From: Vibrio rumoiensis | GTDB lineage: Bacteria > Pseudomonadota > Gammaproteobacteria > Enterobacterales > Vibrionaceae | NCBI RefSeq assembly: GCF_002218045.2 | Contig: NZ_AP018686.1 | Span: forward strand, 744,001-808,000 | Direction: 5' to 3' | Length of the DNA: 64,000 nucleotides | Shown here: piece after piece, positions 8,176-17,550 of the stretch | How positions within the stretch are numbered: the first letter of the stretch is position 1 | Layout: every line of letters starts with the position of its first letter | Made by a program: the position numbers and the translations under genes | The notes under the pieces: generated by a model | Databases searched by the model: none | Told to the model about the DNA's origin: nothing | Seen by the model: only the letters and a program-made list of their open reading frames with translations

Positions 8176-9744
8176 TCAAGAACCACTCGCCGTTGGCAGT
8201 TGCCCTAAGCAGCAATATTTAATCTCACTGAATTCATCAAAGCCGTGGCAACTTCCTTCTCGTCCGAGACCCGATTGTTTAACGCCGCCAAATGGAATGG
8301 GTCCACCGGTCATCTTGACGGAATTAACACTCACCATGCCAAACTCCAACCCTCGCATACAGCGCCAAATATCATGAATATTGTGACCATATACATAAGC
8401 CGCTAAGCCATATTCAGTCTCATTACTCATGTCGATCACTTGCTCTAAGTCGTCATAAGGCAACACCCCTGCGATTGGGCAAAAATTCTCCTCTCGATAC
8501 ACCGCCATGTCCGGAGTCACATCGGCCAGTAAGGTCGGGGCAAAAAAGTTAGGTCCAGATAAATGCCCTTGATATTGGGCAATAACACGCGCGCCTTTCT
8601 CAATAGCATCATTGACAAGGCGAGTCGCGTTTTTAGCCGCATTAACGGAAATAAGCGGCCCAAGAGTGACTTTAGGATCCAGCCCATTACCGACAACGAT
8701 CTGCTTCATTGATTCGGCAAACTTGGTCAAGAATGCTTCATAGTGACGACGTGGCACAAAGATGCGATTGGCCGCTAAACAGTCTTGTCCCGACGTTTGA
8801 AATTTCGCATCAATGGCAGCGTCAACAGCCTGCTCAATATCCATATCATCCAACACAATAAACGGTGCATTACCGCCTAACTCCATGCTGCATTTTTTAA
8901 CGGTTTCAGCCGCTTGCTTGAGTAATCGCTTTCCTACCGCTGTCGAACCGGTAAATGACAACGCCTTCACTTGAGTCGCTGAACATAATTGTTTGGAGAT
9001 CATCGCCGCATCACCGGTGACCACATTAAAAACCCCAGCAGGAAAACCACAACGATCAACCAATTCAGCTAATGCCAACGCGGAAAATGGCGTGTCACTG
9101 GCCGGTTTAATTACCACAGGGCAACCAATCGCAAGAGCGGCGGCTGCTTTACGAGTGATCATGGCATTGGGAAAATTCCAGGGGGTAATTAATGCGGCAA
9201 CGCCAATCGGCTCTCTTAACGTTGAAAGTTGCGCATTTTGAATATGACTTGGAATGGTTTGTCCATAACTGCGACGCGCTTCTTCGGCAAACCAGCGAAC
9301 AAACGAGGCCCCATACTCAATCTCACCAAGTGCTTCAGCGAGCGTTTTGCCTTGTTCCACCACCATCAAATGCGCGAGATCTTGTTTTGATTCTAAAATG
9401 GCGTAATACCAGTTCATCAAATACTCAGCGCGCTGATCGACACTCAATTTTCGCCATGGGTGAAACGCTTGATCCGCCGACTCAATCGCATCATCAATTT
9501 GCTGTTCACTAAGCATGCTGATGTAGCCGATGGTTTGATTATTCGCTGGATTTTCAACCGCATGGAAATGCTCACCACATTGCCATTTACCATTGATATA
9601 GGCGTGGTTTCTCACCAAACGAACATCATCAAGCAACGTCATCATTTCATGCGATGCTTTATAGTCACTGTTATTGGTGTGATAACCAGAATGATGATTC
9701 ATCGAATCGTTTATTGAATGAATATCGCGTTCAGCAAATCCCAT
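8176..9744 (-). CDS. doeC: NAD(P)-dependent aldehyde (semialdehyde) dehydrogenase, DoeC-like
   Basis: A 522-residue aldehyde dehydrogenase of the succinate-semialdehyde group. Seen are ITPWNFPNAMITRK (cofactor pocket), KPASDTPFSALALAEL, FTGSTAVGKRL, the general base glutamate in MELGGNAPFIV, and the catalytic cysteine in SGQDCLAANR. In the ectoine route this enzyme would oxidise aspartate semialdehyde to aspartate. The start at 9744 is chosen for a GGAGG five bases upstream; an earlier in-frame start exists at 9771. The first 30 or so residues are extra compared with the usual 480-490 residue enzymes, and a start at the MMTLLDD motif would remove them but lacks a ribosome site. Confidence 0.75.
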   Translation of the reverse strand: MGFAERDIHSINDSMNHHSGYHTNNSDYKASHEMMTLLDDVRLVRNHAYINGKWQCGEHFHAVENPANNQTIGYISMLSEQQIDDAIESADQAFHPWRKLSVDQRAEYLMNWYYAILESKQDLAHLMVVEQGKTLAEALGEIEYGASFVRWFAEEARRSYGQTIPSHIQNAQLSTLREPIGVAALITPWNFPNAMITRKAAAALAIGCPVVIKPASDTPFSALALAELVDRCGFPAGVFNVVTGDAAMISKQLCSATQVKALSFTGSTAVGKRLLKQAAETVKKCSMELGGNAPFIVLDDMDIEQAVDAAIDAKFQTSGQDCLAANRIFVPRRHYEAFLTKFAESMKQIVVGNGLDPKVTLGPLISVNAAKNATRLVNDAIEKGARVIAQYQGHLSGPNFFAPTLLADVTPDMAVYREENFCPIAGVLPYDDLEQVIDMSNETEYGLAAYVYGHNIHDIWRCMRGLEFGMVSVNSVKMTGGPIPFGGVKQSGLGREGSCHGFDEFSEIKYCCLGQLPTASGS

Positions 9745-9928
9745 GACAACCTCCCGTTCTATGAGCCCCACTTAACATGCGTGGTGACATAATCAATCTC
9801 ATAGTTAAAGGATAAAAAAAGCCGCAGGAGAATGTTTTTGAAGATGGATGGGGGAAGTGTGTGTTTTTTCTGTTGAGTCACCAGAATATCGTTATTTTTT
9901 CTGGTGACCTTACATCGCTAGCATCCTA

Positions 9929-10396
9929 TTAATAATGACTTTCCACTGATGTCGCGTTTTGCTTGATGGTTTTCGTCACGATATAAGTGAAATAACGCTC
10001 AATACCGAGATCAGAATCCAGCCATATATCCATCAATCGCTGGTATTGATCAATATCTTGAGCCTGTATCTTAATGATGTAATCCACACCACCACCGGTT
10101 GCATAACAATCCGTCACTTCCGGTGTTTGACACATTAACGATTCAAAGCGTTTGAAGGCTTGAGAGCGGTGTTCCTTCAATGACACTTCAACCAATACCG
10201 ACGTTCGTTTTAATATCTGATTAATATTGACGCGCGCGCCATAGCCTTCAATGATGCCGGCTTTTTCCAACTTCTTCACCCGCTCCCAACATGGGCTGAC
10301 GGATAGATGAATTTCATCCGCTAATTGCGATTTGGTTATGCGCCCATTTTCCTGCAAGATTTGCAGTATTTTCATATCGTACTGATCTAGCTGCAT
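9929..10396 (-). CDS. doeX: AsnC/Lrp-family regulator, DoeX-like
   Basis: A 155-residue Lrp/AsnC regulator. An N-terminal winged helix-turn-helix (LDQYDMKILQILQENGRITKS, then LADEIHLSVSPCWERVKKLE) is followed by the RAM ligand-binding domain (VDYIIKIQAQDIDQYQRL). The ATG at 10396 follows a GGAGG four bases upstream, preferred over a GTG one codon earlier. It lies 26 bases after the ectoine-hydrolase-like gene and 184 bases before the dehydrogenase gene. In characterised ectoine clusters an AsnC-type DoeX responds to acetyl-diaminobutyrate or diaminobutyrate; that ligand is inferred here from the neighbours only. Confidence 0.78.
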   Translation of the reverse strand: MQLDQYDMKILQILQENGRITKSQLADEIHLSVSPCWERVKKLEKAGIIEGYGARVNINQILKRTSVLVEVSLKEHRSQAFKRFESLMCQTPEVTDCYATGGGVDYIIKIQAQDIDQYQRLMDIWLDSDLGIERYFTYIVTKTIKQNATSVESHY

Positions 10397-10422
10397 CACA
10401 CCTCCAATCGATTAAATCCAGC

Positions 10423-11610
10423 CTAGTGCTTGATAAACAGGTGCCGTGGATAATCACACAAGGCTTGAGCACCAAATGAGGTAATCACAATACTCTCTGT
10501 TGTTTCAAGCCCCCAATTATCAAACCAAAGTCCGGGCATTAAATGGAAAGTCATCCCTTCTTGTAGAACGGTTTGATCTTCACGACGAAAACTCATCGTC
10601 CGCTCTCCCCAATCCGGTGGGTAACTCAAGCCTATCGGATACCCACAACGCGCACCGGCTCGGTCAAAGCCAGCTTTATCTAATATGGTTTGCAGAACAT
10701 TCGCGACATCGGCGCAAGTATTACCCGGTTTCGCAACATCCATCGCCGCTTCTAAAGCAATGGTTAATGCTTCATCAGCGCGTTTAAACTCATCATCGGG
10801 TTCCCCTAAAAATATCGTACGAGATAAGGGGCAATGATAACGGCGATGCACCCCCGCCATCTCAATGAAGGTACCTTCCCCTTTATTAAACGGCTGATCA
10901 TCCCATGTTAAGTGCGGTGCGGAGGCATCTGCACCAGATGGAAGCATCGGCACAATCGAAGCATAGTCGCCAAAGTGTCCTTCATAACCAAGTACCGCTT
11001 GACGATTGATCTCCGCCACCAAATGATGCTTAGGCAATCCGGGCTCTATCATCTCAAACGCGACTCGGTGCATGTTTTCGACAATGCGCGCCGCGTGATA
11101 CATATACAACAGCTCTTGATCCGACTTTATTGCTCGGCACCAGTTCACCAAACCGGTTGCATCGAGTAGCTGAGCATTGGGCAGGCTATCTCTTAACCAT
11201 TCAAACGCTGTGGCACTAAAGTAATAATTGTCTTTTTCCACCCCAATACGACCACGATCCCATAATTTAGGCGCAAGAACGGCTTTCACCAAATATTCCA
11301 TCGGGTGTAATTGAGGGTTCATCACATAATAATCTGGGTAATAAAAGACGTTCTCAGCAGCCATGTAAACCGTACGGAATGCGCCGTTAGCATCTAGATA
11401 ACGACCAAACCAAATCGGTTCACCACTGGTTGATACCACTACACATTGAGGGACATAAAACGACCAACCATCGTATCCAGTTAACCATGCCATATTGGAA
11501 GGATCATGAATGATCAATAAATCCAACTCATTCTCTTCCATCGATTGACGGACTTTAAGTAAGCGTTGTTGGTACTCTTCCAACGAAAACTTAAATACCA
11601 CTCGTTGCAT
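10423..11610 (-). CDS. doeA: Ectoine hydrolase DoeA/EutD-like (M24 pita-bread fold)
   Basis: A 395-residue protein with a creatinase-type N-terminal domain (about 1-150) and an M24 pita-bread C-terminal domain. The canonical metal-binding stretch of M24 peptidases is altered: the segment reads GEGTFIEMAGVHRRYHCPLS followed by RT, so the usual aspartate ligands are absent, as in the creatinase/ectoine-hydrolase subgroup. DoeA opens the ectoine ring to acetyl-diaminobutyrate. Start: an AGAGG precedes the ATG at 11610 by seven bases, whereas the longer frame from 11655 has no such site. It heads the minus-strand operon ending at the aminotransferase. The function rests on family memory plus gene order; an Xaa-Pro-peptidase-like enzyme is the alternative. 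Confidence 0.72.
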   Translation of the reverse strand: MQRVVFKFSLEEYQQRLLKVRQSMEENELDLLIIHDPSNMAWLTGYDGWSFYVPQCVVVSTSGEPIWFGRYLDANGAFRTVYMAAENVFYYPDYYVMNPQLHPMEYLVKAVLAPKLWDRGRIGVEKDNYYFSATAFEWLRDSLPNAQLLDATGLVNWCRAIKSDQELLYMYHAARIVENMHRVAFEMIEPGLPKHHLVAEINRQAVLGYEGHFGDYASIVPMLPSGADASAPHLTWDDQPFNKGEGTFIEMAGVHRRYHCPLSRTIFLGEPDDEFKRADEALTIALEAAMDVAKPGNTCADVANVLQTILDKAGFDRAGARCGYPIGLSYPPDWGERTMSFRREDQTVLQEGMTFHLMPGLWFDNWGLETTESIVITSFGAQALCDYPRHLFIKH

Positions 11611-11978
11611 ATCCATTCCTCTTTGCCAAAAACAGCACTTGGTTTGAAATGGCACGTTGCGTTATAAACAAAAATAGACAACGAGCCACCACAAACCGTG
11701 AATCATCACATCCCCCACACTTGGAATTCACACTCCAAAATGCTAAGGCCAATCCAAATAAGTAGATATTCAAGACTTATAGTGTGATGAGTTAAGCAAC
11801 AATCGAGCCATTGTTATAAACGATAAACTTAACTGAAAAGTGTCATTGTTAAGACTGTGACTACTGATTTCGATTGACCTATACCCAGCATGGTACGGGG
11901 CATAAAAGGTTGAATAATAAAACCGTCATAATTTCAGTATGGTTCAGAGAAAGGAATTTGCATAAAAAATGTATTACG
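11611..11978. other. Region upstream of doeA-like gene, no gene seen
   Basis: About 370 bases that should hold the promoter of the doeA-like operon. A 60-codon frame on the minus strand overlaps the gene start but looks random. No repeat, RNA gene or clear operator is recognised. Confidence 0.4.
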
Positions 11979-12010
11979 AAAAAAAACAGACACTCGATGT
12001 GCCTGTTTTT
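11979..12010 (-). terminator. Intrinsic terminator of iutA
   Basis: Read on the minus strand, ACAGGCAC pairs with GTGTCTGT around ATCGA, followed by a run of eight T. It lies about 40 bases after the iutA stop. Confidence 0.75.
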
Positions 12011-12052
12011 ATATAGGTTTCTATCAATATTGTGATACTAAAATTTTAACAA

Positions 12053-14260
12053 TTAGTATTTAACCTGATAGCTCAGCATATAAGTTCGTCCTTGGCCTTT
12101 ATAGTCAAACGCAGAAGCTGGAGCTGAACCACCGTAATATATTTGAGCACGTTGCCCCCAAACGGTAGTGTAATCTTCATTAAGTAAGTTCTGAATACCA
12201 AAACCTAAGCTACCTACTGGTAATTTCACTGACGTTGTTAAATCAACCGTCGTGTAACCATCAAGTTCGTTATCCGAGTCATCGCTCAAATCAAACATGG
12301 TGTTACTTTGTAGGCGTAAGGCATAAATATCATCGTACCAACCAACCCATGCCCCTACTTTTGAAGCGCTCGCTGTCGTGACAGCCGATTTCACCCAATC
12401 GCCATTGGCATTTTTTTCTTCACTACGCACAACATGCCCTAAGCCACCGATTTGCAAGTTAGACGTTAGCCAATAATTAAGCTCCGTTTCTAAACCATAA
12501 ACCCGTTTATCGAAATCGGAGACTAATACGGCAAGGGTACTTTTATCGTAAGACGTCACTTTATCCGATAGTGAAATATACGCCGCAGTTTGAATGCTAA
12601 ATTCTCCTACTTGGTTACGCATACCAATTTCAAAACTGTTGGTTTTCATGCCTTCTAATTCGCTGTCCGATACATTTACGCTATCAGTTAAGCTCAAGTG
12701 GCCATTTGCTTGCGGCTGATAAGTACCATAGCCGTAATATTTAGCGGGATCGGCGAGATCAAAACCTTGGGAGAAGTTCGCCCAGATTTGGTTCATATTG
12801 TTAATATGGTAAATCGTTCCTAAGTTAAATAACCCAACCGTGTAATCGGTACTGCCACCTTCCACACTGTCGGCAGACGTCGCGCCACCGAGTGCAATCA
12901 TCGCTTGAGCATCTGCGGCAACAAAGTCATCAATTTTATTATTAATGTATTGATAGCGGTAACCACCTTGGACGACCCAATCATCGGTAATGTTAAATTC
13001 ACCCTGAACAAAACCGGCCACCGACGACACTTCTGTACCTGGATAACGACCAATCGTGGCATAGGTATTATTAACTAACCCGCCAGTGGCAAGGCTCGTT
13101 GCTGGGTCAAAAATATCTTGGCTGCTGTCTAAAGTATCGATATAACCATCAAGGCCGTAAGTTAGGTTAAATCGCCCAAACTCTTTCAATAACGCCATTC
13201 GTAAGCTCACCACCTCTGTGTTCTGCTCTGAAGCCGCCATGTAACTACCGTAAATAAAAGGAATAAACGACATTTTCTCTTTACGATAAGACGCTTGGAT
13301 CATGAGTTGCTGGCTTAGAAAGTCGGAATTGAGATAATTCACATTCACCATGTAACGCTCTGTTCCACCTTGGCGGTCAGATGAATAGCCTTTGCTGCGA
13401 ACATTCATCTGGCTTTCATCTCGTAAGCCTGCGAAGTTTGCCCCAAAATCGATGCCATAAGGGCTATCTTGTTGGCTATCATAATATTGAGCGAGAATAG
13501 ACAAGGTTTGAGTATCGGTTAAATTCAGCTCCCCTGTTGCCATCAAATCTAAGACGGTGTTGTATTGCAAAGAGCCTTGAGTGATATCCGACACAATAAT
13601 GTCGCCATTAGCATCGTATTTCGCTCCCGTGTCGTGATAAACCGCAGAAATTCGACCTCGGGCTTTTTCATTACCACCACTGATCGATTGGGCAATTTTT
13701 CCATCGTAGTCTTCACCGTTATTAAAACCACTGCCGCCACCAACGTAAGTTTCAGCGTGCAAGCCTTGATCACTGGCTTTTTTAGTCACAATATTAATCA
13801 CGCCACCGGTAGCCCCAGCCCCGTAGACCGATGTCGCACCGGAAAGCACTTCAATTCGTTCAATATTAAATGGGTCGATAGAATCAAATTGGCGACTAAT
13901 CGAGCGAGATGAATTTAGTGATACACCATCAATCATCACTAACGCAGAGCGACCACGTAAGTTTTGTGAGGTATTGGTTCGGCCTTGGCTACCAATGTCT
14001 AACGAAGGAATAGTGGCAGCTAAAATATCCCCTAAACTTTTACCACTACGCGCTTCTTCTTCAATGCGATCTGAATCGACATACCAAACCGTACCCGGAA
14101 TATCGCTAATACTTTTCGGCGCGGTACTGGCGACCACCACCACGGTATCCATTGATGCGCTTTTCTCTTCAGCTTGAACGGAAAAACTTGCTACACCAGC
14201 GATTGCTAATACCAAACTGACAGGTGTTAAGTTGAGTCCTTTTAACGTGTTGATTTCCAT
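12053..14260 (-). CDS. iutA: Aerobactin receptor IutA (TonB-dependent outer membrane transporter)
   Basis: A 735-residue outer-membrane receptor with a signal peptide ending near SVQA (about residue 30), a plug domain (about 50-160) and a 22-strand barrel. Stretches shared with enterobacterial IutA include LVMIDGVSLNSSR, SRQFDSIDPFNIERIEVLSG, the region around KIDDFVA, FSQGFDLADPAKYYGYG, and TTVWGQRAQIYYGG close to the end. The length equals that of IutA (about 730). It takes up ferric aerobactin with TonB energy. It lies downstream of fhuCDB in the same direction but has its own 270-base leader with two Fur-box-like sites, so it is probably both part of, and independent from, that operon. 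Confidence 0.93.
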   Translation of the reverse strand: MEINTLKGLNLTPVSLVLAIAGVASFSVQAEEKSASMDTVVVVASTAPKSISDIPGTVWYVDSDRIEEEARSGKSLGDILAATIPSLDIGSQGRTNTSQNLRGRSALVMIDGVSLNSSRSISRQFDSIDPFNIERIEVLSGATSVYGAGATGGVINIVTKKASDQGLHAETYVGGGSGFNNGEDYDGKIAQSISGGNEKARGRISAVYHDTGAKYDANGDIIVSDITQGSLQYNTVLDLMATGELNLTDTQTLSILAQYYDSQQDSPYGIDFGANFAGLRDESQMNVRSKGYSSDRQGGTERYMVNVNYLNSDFLSQQLMIQASYRKEKMSFIPFIYGSYMAASEQNTEVVSLRMALLKEFGRFNLTYGLDGYIDTLDSSQDIFDPATSLATGGLVNNTYATIGRYPGTEVSSVAGFVQGEFNITDDWVVQGGYRYQYINNKIDDFVAADAQAMIALGGATSADSVEGGSTDYTVGLFNLGTIYHINNMNQIWANFSQGFDLADPAKYYGYGTYQPQANGHLSLTDSVNVSDSELEGMKTNSFEIGMRNQVGEFSIQTAAYISLSDKVTSYDKSTLAVLVSDFDKRVYGLETELNYWLTSNLQIGGLGHVVRSEEKNANGDWVKSAVTTASASKVGAWVGWYDDIYALRLQSNTMFDLSDDSDNELDGYTTVDLTTSVKLPVGSLGFGIQNLLNEDYTTVWGQRAQIYYGGSAPASAFDYKGQGRTYMLSYQVKY

Positions 14261-14356
14261 TTAACTTCGTCTCTCTATACTGTTTTTATTAATAAACGCT
14301 CATTCATTCTTCGTAGCGATTTCCGCCATAGAAAATCCATTACTTTATTAGAACCT

Positions 14357-14396
14357 CATTATTGATAATCAAAATACCAATGATAAGCATTCGTAT
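14357..14396 (-). promoter_or_regulatory. Fur-box-like sites upstream of iutA
   Basis: Two AT-rich matches to the Fur consensus (GATAATGATAATCATTATC type): one around CATTATTGATAATCAAAAT at 14357-14375 and one around AATGATAAGCATTCG at 14380-14394. Both lie about 100 bases upstream of the iutA start, a plausible place for iron repression. Confidence 0.6.
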
Positions 14397-14531
14397 AATG
14401 AGTAACGGATATCCCGCGAGATCAACTCTATGGTCAACTTAACGCGGTACTGTAACTGCCCCATATACCCAAGTAACGGCAAGCGACAGCCTTTGGTTGA
14501 ATAGAATGTTCAACCTTATTCTTTTTCTGAT

Positions 14532-16553
14532 TTAATCCTGCTTTCTTAGCAAATAGATAAAGTAGCCACCACCAATCAGTGATGCCAATAACCCAGCAGG
14601 TACTTGCCAAGGAAACCAGATATTACGCCCGAGCCAATCGGCAAGCAGCATAATGTTACTGCCTATCACACACGCCAGTAGCATCTGGTGTTTGGCACTA
14701 TATTGCCCCATCGATTTCGCCATATGTGGCGCTAACAAACCAACAAAACTTAAGGGGCCAACCACAATCACGGCCAATGCAGTTAACAATGAAGCCAATA
14801 ACATTAAGCACTGACGAACGCGATAAGTATTCAAACCCAATGCACTCGCCGTGGTATTGCCTAAAGCCATTAAATCAAGCCAGCGATGACATAGAAATAC
14901 AGCTCCTGCCAATACCATCGTGCCAATGACTAATAACCATGAATCTGACCATGCCACTAGATAAGTCGACCCTGAAAGCCAAGCTAATAATGCTTTTACT
15001 TGCTCATTGCCCGTCACTAAAGAAATCCGAATTAAAGAATCAAGCAAAGCGCTTAACGCCACTCCCGTCAGTAACATTTTCACAGGCGACAGCTGACTCT
15101 TTTTACTCAACCACCACACCATAAACATGATAAATAACGCACCACTGCTGCCTAATAGCAGTTGTTCAATCCGAGTCATTGAACCAAACACCAACACACC
15201 AAATACCAGAGCAAACGCGGCGCCTGAACTAATGCCAATCACTTCAGGGCTCGACATCGGGTTGCCGGTAATACGCTGAATAATGCAACCAGCCAACGCC
15301 AGGGCTGAACCAGCAAACATCGCCACCCACATTCTTGGCATTCGTAAATCTAATACGCTAGCAGAAACGTTTATTTGCCAACCAAATTGACTTTGTCCGA
15401 AAAACAAAGATAACAACGCAAGCAAAACTAAAACGGAAACGGCAATCGCAAATACCGAGAAGAAACCTTGTTCAGAAAACTGCGGAGCAGCGTCAGGTTG
15501 AAACCTTTGTGTATTTGATCCGCTTTGCTTATTCAGCAGCCACAATAGACATGGCGCACCAATCAAGGCTGTAACCGCCCCCGTTGGCAATAAATCCCCT
15601 GCTACGCCCGCAAAAGGCATCACTAAAAGATCCGTCACTAATAACAAAATCGCTCCGACGACAGTACTGAGCAAGAACTGAGAAATAAGTCGTCTGGCAC
15701 CCAGTAACCTCGCGACACTCGGGGCGACTAAACCAATAAAACTAATAATCCCCACTTCACTGACAATACTTGCTGTCACGAAGACCGCAATCACCAAAGC
15801 GACCATTCTCAGCATGCCCACTTTCACGCCAATCGAAGCCGCCACCTCTTCGCCTAATTGCAAAATGGCAAGTGGCCGTTGGATGAACAGTAACAACAAT
15901 AACGCAACGACAATTTGTGGTGTTAAATGGGCGACCCCACTCCAATCATTTTGATCTAAAGCCCCAGCGCCCCAGATAAATAGCCCACTTAACTGCTGAT
16001 CGTTAAATAAAATCAACACCATATTGAGTGAGCCCAGAAATAATGTGACCACCATGCCCGCTAATACCATTTGTAATGGCGCAAATCCTTTGCGAGCCGT
16101 GAGCAAAAACACCAAGGCAGTCGCCATTAATCCTCCAGCAAAGGCGAACGTTTTCGGTGACAACCAAAACAATGCTGCAAACTCTGCATGCCAAGCAGAC
16201 AACGGCAATAACATGGCAATCGCCACCCCTAACTGAGCGCCAGAAGCCACGCCAAGTGTTGTCGGTGAAGCCAGTGGATTTCTCAGCACGGTTTGCATCA
16301 CAGAGCCCGCCAACGCTAATCCTGCCCCACATAGCAACGCCATCGCTAAACGAGGAAAATAGCCGTAGTGCAAAATCACTTGTTGGTAACTATTTTGATC
16401 GGGCGAGAACAAAGCCTGTCCCAATTGCGAAAGCGGCAATGGATACGGCAAGCTCACACGAATAAGTGCTGCAATCACCACTATCACCCCAGCAGCAATC
16501 CCCCAATATTTAATGGAGTCACTGTTTGAAGAATGAGCCAAAGCAACGTCCAT
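14532..16553 (-). CDS. fhuB: FhuB-like siderophore ABC permease (double-length)
   Basis: A 673-residue inner-membrane permease made of two fused FecCD/BtuC-type halves of about 335 residues. The typical GLALAGSVMQTVLRNPLASPTTLGVASGAQLG motif (shown here in parts: ALAGSVMQTVLRNPLASP) recurs in the second half as ALAGCIIQRITGNPMSSPEV. Each half has about ten helices. Double-length permeases are the FhuB arrangement, in which one polypeptide forms the whole channel for hydroxamate siderophores. The start ATG directly abuts the stop of fhuD, indicating tight coupling. It partners the FhuC ATPase and FhuD binding protein upstream. Confidence 0.9.
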   Translation of the reverse strand: MDVALAHSSNSDSIKYWGIAAGVIVVIAALIRVSLPYPLPLSQLGQALFSPDQNSYQQVILHYGYFPRLAMALLCGAGLALAGSVMQTVLRNPLASPTTLGVASGAQLGVAIAMLLPLSAWHAEFAALFWLSPKTFAFAGGLMATALVFLLTARKGFAPLQMVLAGMVVTLFLGSLNMVLILFNDQQLSGLFIWGAGALDQNDWSGVAHLTPQIVVALLLLLFIQRPLAILQLGEEVAASIGVKVGMLRMVALVIAVFVTASIVSEVGIISFIGLVAPSVARLLGARRLISQFLLSTVVGAILLLVTDLLVMPFAGVAGDLLPTGAVTALIGAPCLLWLLNKQSGSNTQRFQPDAAPQFSEQGFFSVFAIAVSVLVLLALLSLFFGQSQFGWQINVSASVLDLRMPRMWVAMFAGSALALAGCIIQRITGNPMSSPEVIGISSGAAFALVFGVLVFGSMTRIEQLLLGSSGALFIMFMVWWLSKKSQLSPVKMLLTGVALSALLDSLIRISLVTGNEQVKALLAWLSGSTYLVAWSDSWLLVIGTMVLAGAVFLCHRWLDLMALGNTTASALGLNTYRVRQCLMLLASLLTALAVIVVGPLSFVGLLAPHMAKSMGQYSAKHQMLLACVIGSNIMLLADWLGRNIWFPWQVPAGLLASLIGGGYFIYLLRKQD

Positions 16554-17528
16554 TTAGTTAACCTTGCCTTTCATTACCGTATTCAAACCCTCAAGCTCTT
16601 TTTTCTCTAAAGCAACAGAACCTGATTGAATAAAAGTCTTAGTAATCTCATCACTTAACCTTTGTGCCGCTAATAAGCCGCCAAACGTCCACACTGGCGG
16701 TAGAGCATGGACTCGCTGCTCACGCACAAACTGCATCACTTGCCAAATAGGGTTATGGTTAAGCACTTTTCTGTCATCTTCAGTTAACGGCCCGAAATAG
16801 AAAACCTCTGAGTTTTGTAGTGGTGCTAATTGCTGAACCGTCGCGGAGCTAAAACCCCAGCTATTGCCCTGTTGCTGCCAGGCATTACTTAAGCCCATGC
16901 GCTGAATCGTTTCTCCAGCTAAAGATGAATTTCCGTGAATACGAATATGTTTTTCACCAATAAAGCGAATAAATAACAAAGGAGGGATCGTTTTTTTTGA
17001 GATTTCAGCGAATTGTTCAATTTTAACTTTATTGGCATGTAGAGTGGCATCAAATTGAGCAATCACCTGTTCGGCTTGTTCCGTTCGATGCAACACTTCA
17101 CCTAAACGACGCAGTTGAGATTTTGCATTCTCTATCGGCTGGTGTGAATCGGTGTAAACACTTAACACCATGGTTGGCGCAATCGCGTTGAGCTTTTGAT
17201 AAGCAGGGCTCATCGTATTACTCATCAAAATTAAATCCGGTTTCATCTGTGCTAATAATTCAAGATTAGGCTCCCGTCTTGAACCAACACTCACCACACT
17301 CTCTGGCAATTCAGGTTTAACGACCCAGGATTGGTATCCCTTTGCATCAGCAATCCCAACAGGCGTGACGCCAAGAGCCAACAAATGCTCAGCCATCACC
17401 CAATCTAATGCCACCACTTTGGTTGGAACGGTGTCGAGTTCAATACGCCCCATTTCATGTTGAACACTGTCGGCATAGGCACTGATTGATACCCATAATA
17501 ATAGGAATGAAACTAACCACGCTTTCAT
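16554..17528 (-). CDS. fhuD: FhuD-like periplasmic siderophore-binding protein
   Basis: A 324-residue class III (BtuF/FhuD-type) binding protein. A signal peptide starts MKAWLVSFLLLWVSISAYA. The first lobe holds PTKVVALDWVMAEHLLALGV and MKPDLILMSN, a long helix links the lobes, and the second lobe ends near residue 315. The start at 17528 is chosen because AAGGAAG lies seven bases upstream and the signal peptide begins there; the frame extends further upstream to 17579 into fhuC. It would deliver ferric aerobactin or another hydroxamate from IutA to FhuBC. The substrate is inferred from the flanking aerobactin genes. Confidence 0.88.
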   Translation of the reverse strand: MKAWLVSFLLLWVSISAYADSVQHEMGRIELDTVPTKVVALDWVMAEHLLALGVTPVGIADAKGYQSWVVKPELPESVVSVGSRREPNLELLAQMKPDLILMSNTMSPAYQKLNAIAPTMVLSVYTDSHQPIENAKSQLRRLGEVLHRTEQAEQVIAQFDATLHANKVKIEQFAEISKKTIPPLLFIRFIGEKHIRIHGNSSLAGETIQRMGLSNAWQQQGNSWGFSSATVQQLAPLQNSEVFYFGPLTEDDRKVLNHNPIWQVMQFVREQRVHALPPVWTFGGLLAAQRLSDEITKTFIQSGSVALEKKELEGLNTVMKGKVN

Positions 17529-17550
17529 ACAAACTTCCTTTTTCAATGCG

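Noticed and set aside
9192..9512. 106-codon plus-strand frame inside the aldehyde dehydrogenase gene
   Set aside because: Lies wholly antisense to a well-supported gene, and its protein looks random. Same for the frames at 3903-4469 (ktrB/ktrA), 13565-13912 (iutA) and 55171-55440 (tctC).
14461..14486. TATACCCAAG stretch as a further ERIC copy (also at 27253-27285 and 29553-29570)
   Set aside because: Only the first 10-15 bases look like the ERIC end; the centre (TGGGGTGAG type) and right end are absent.
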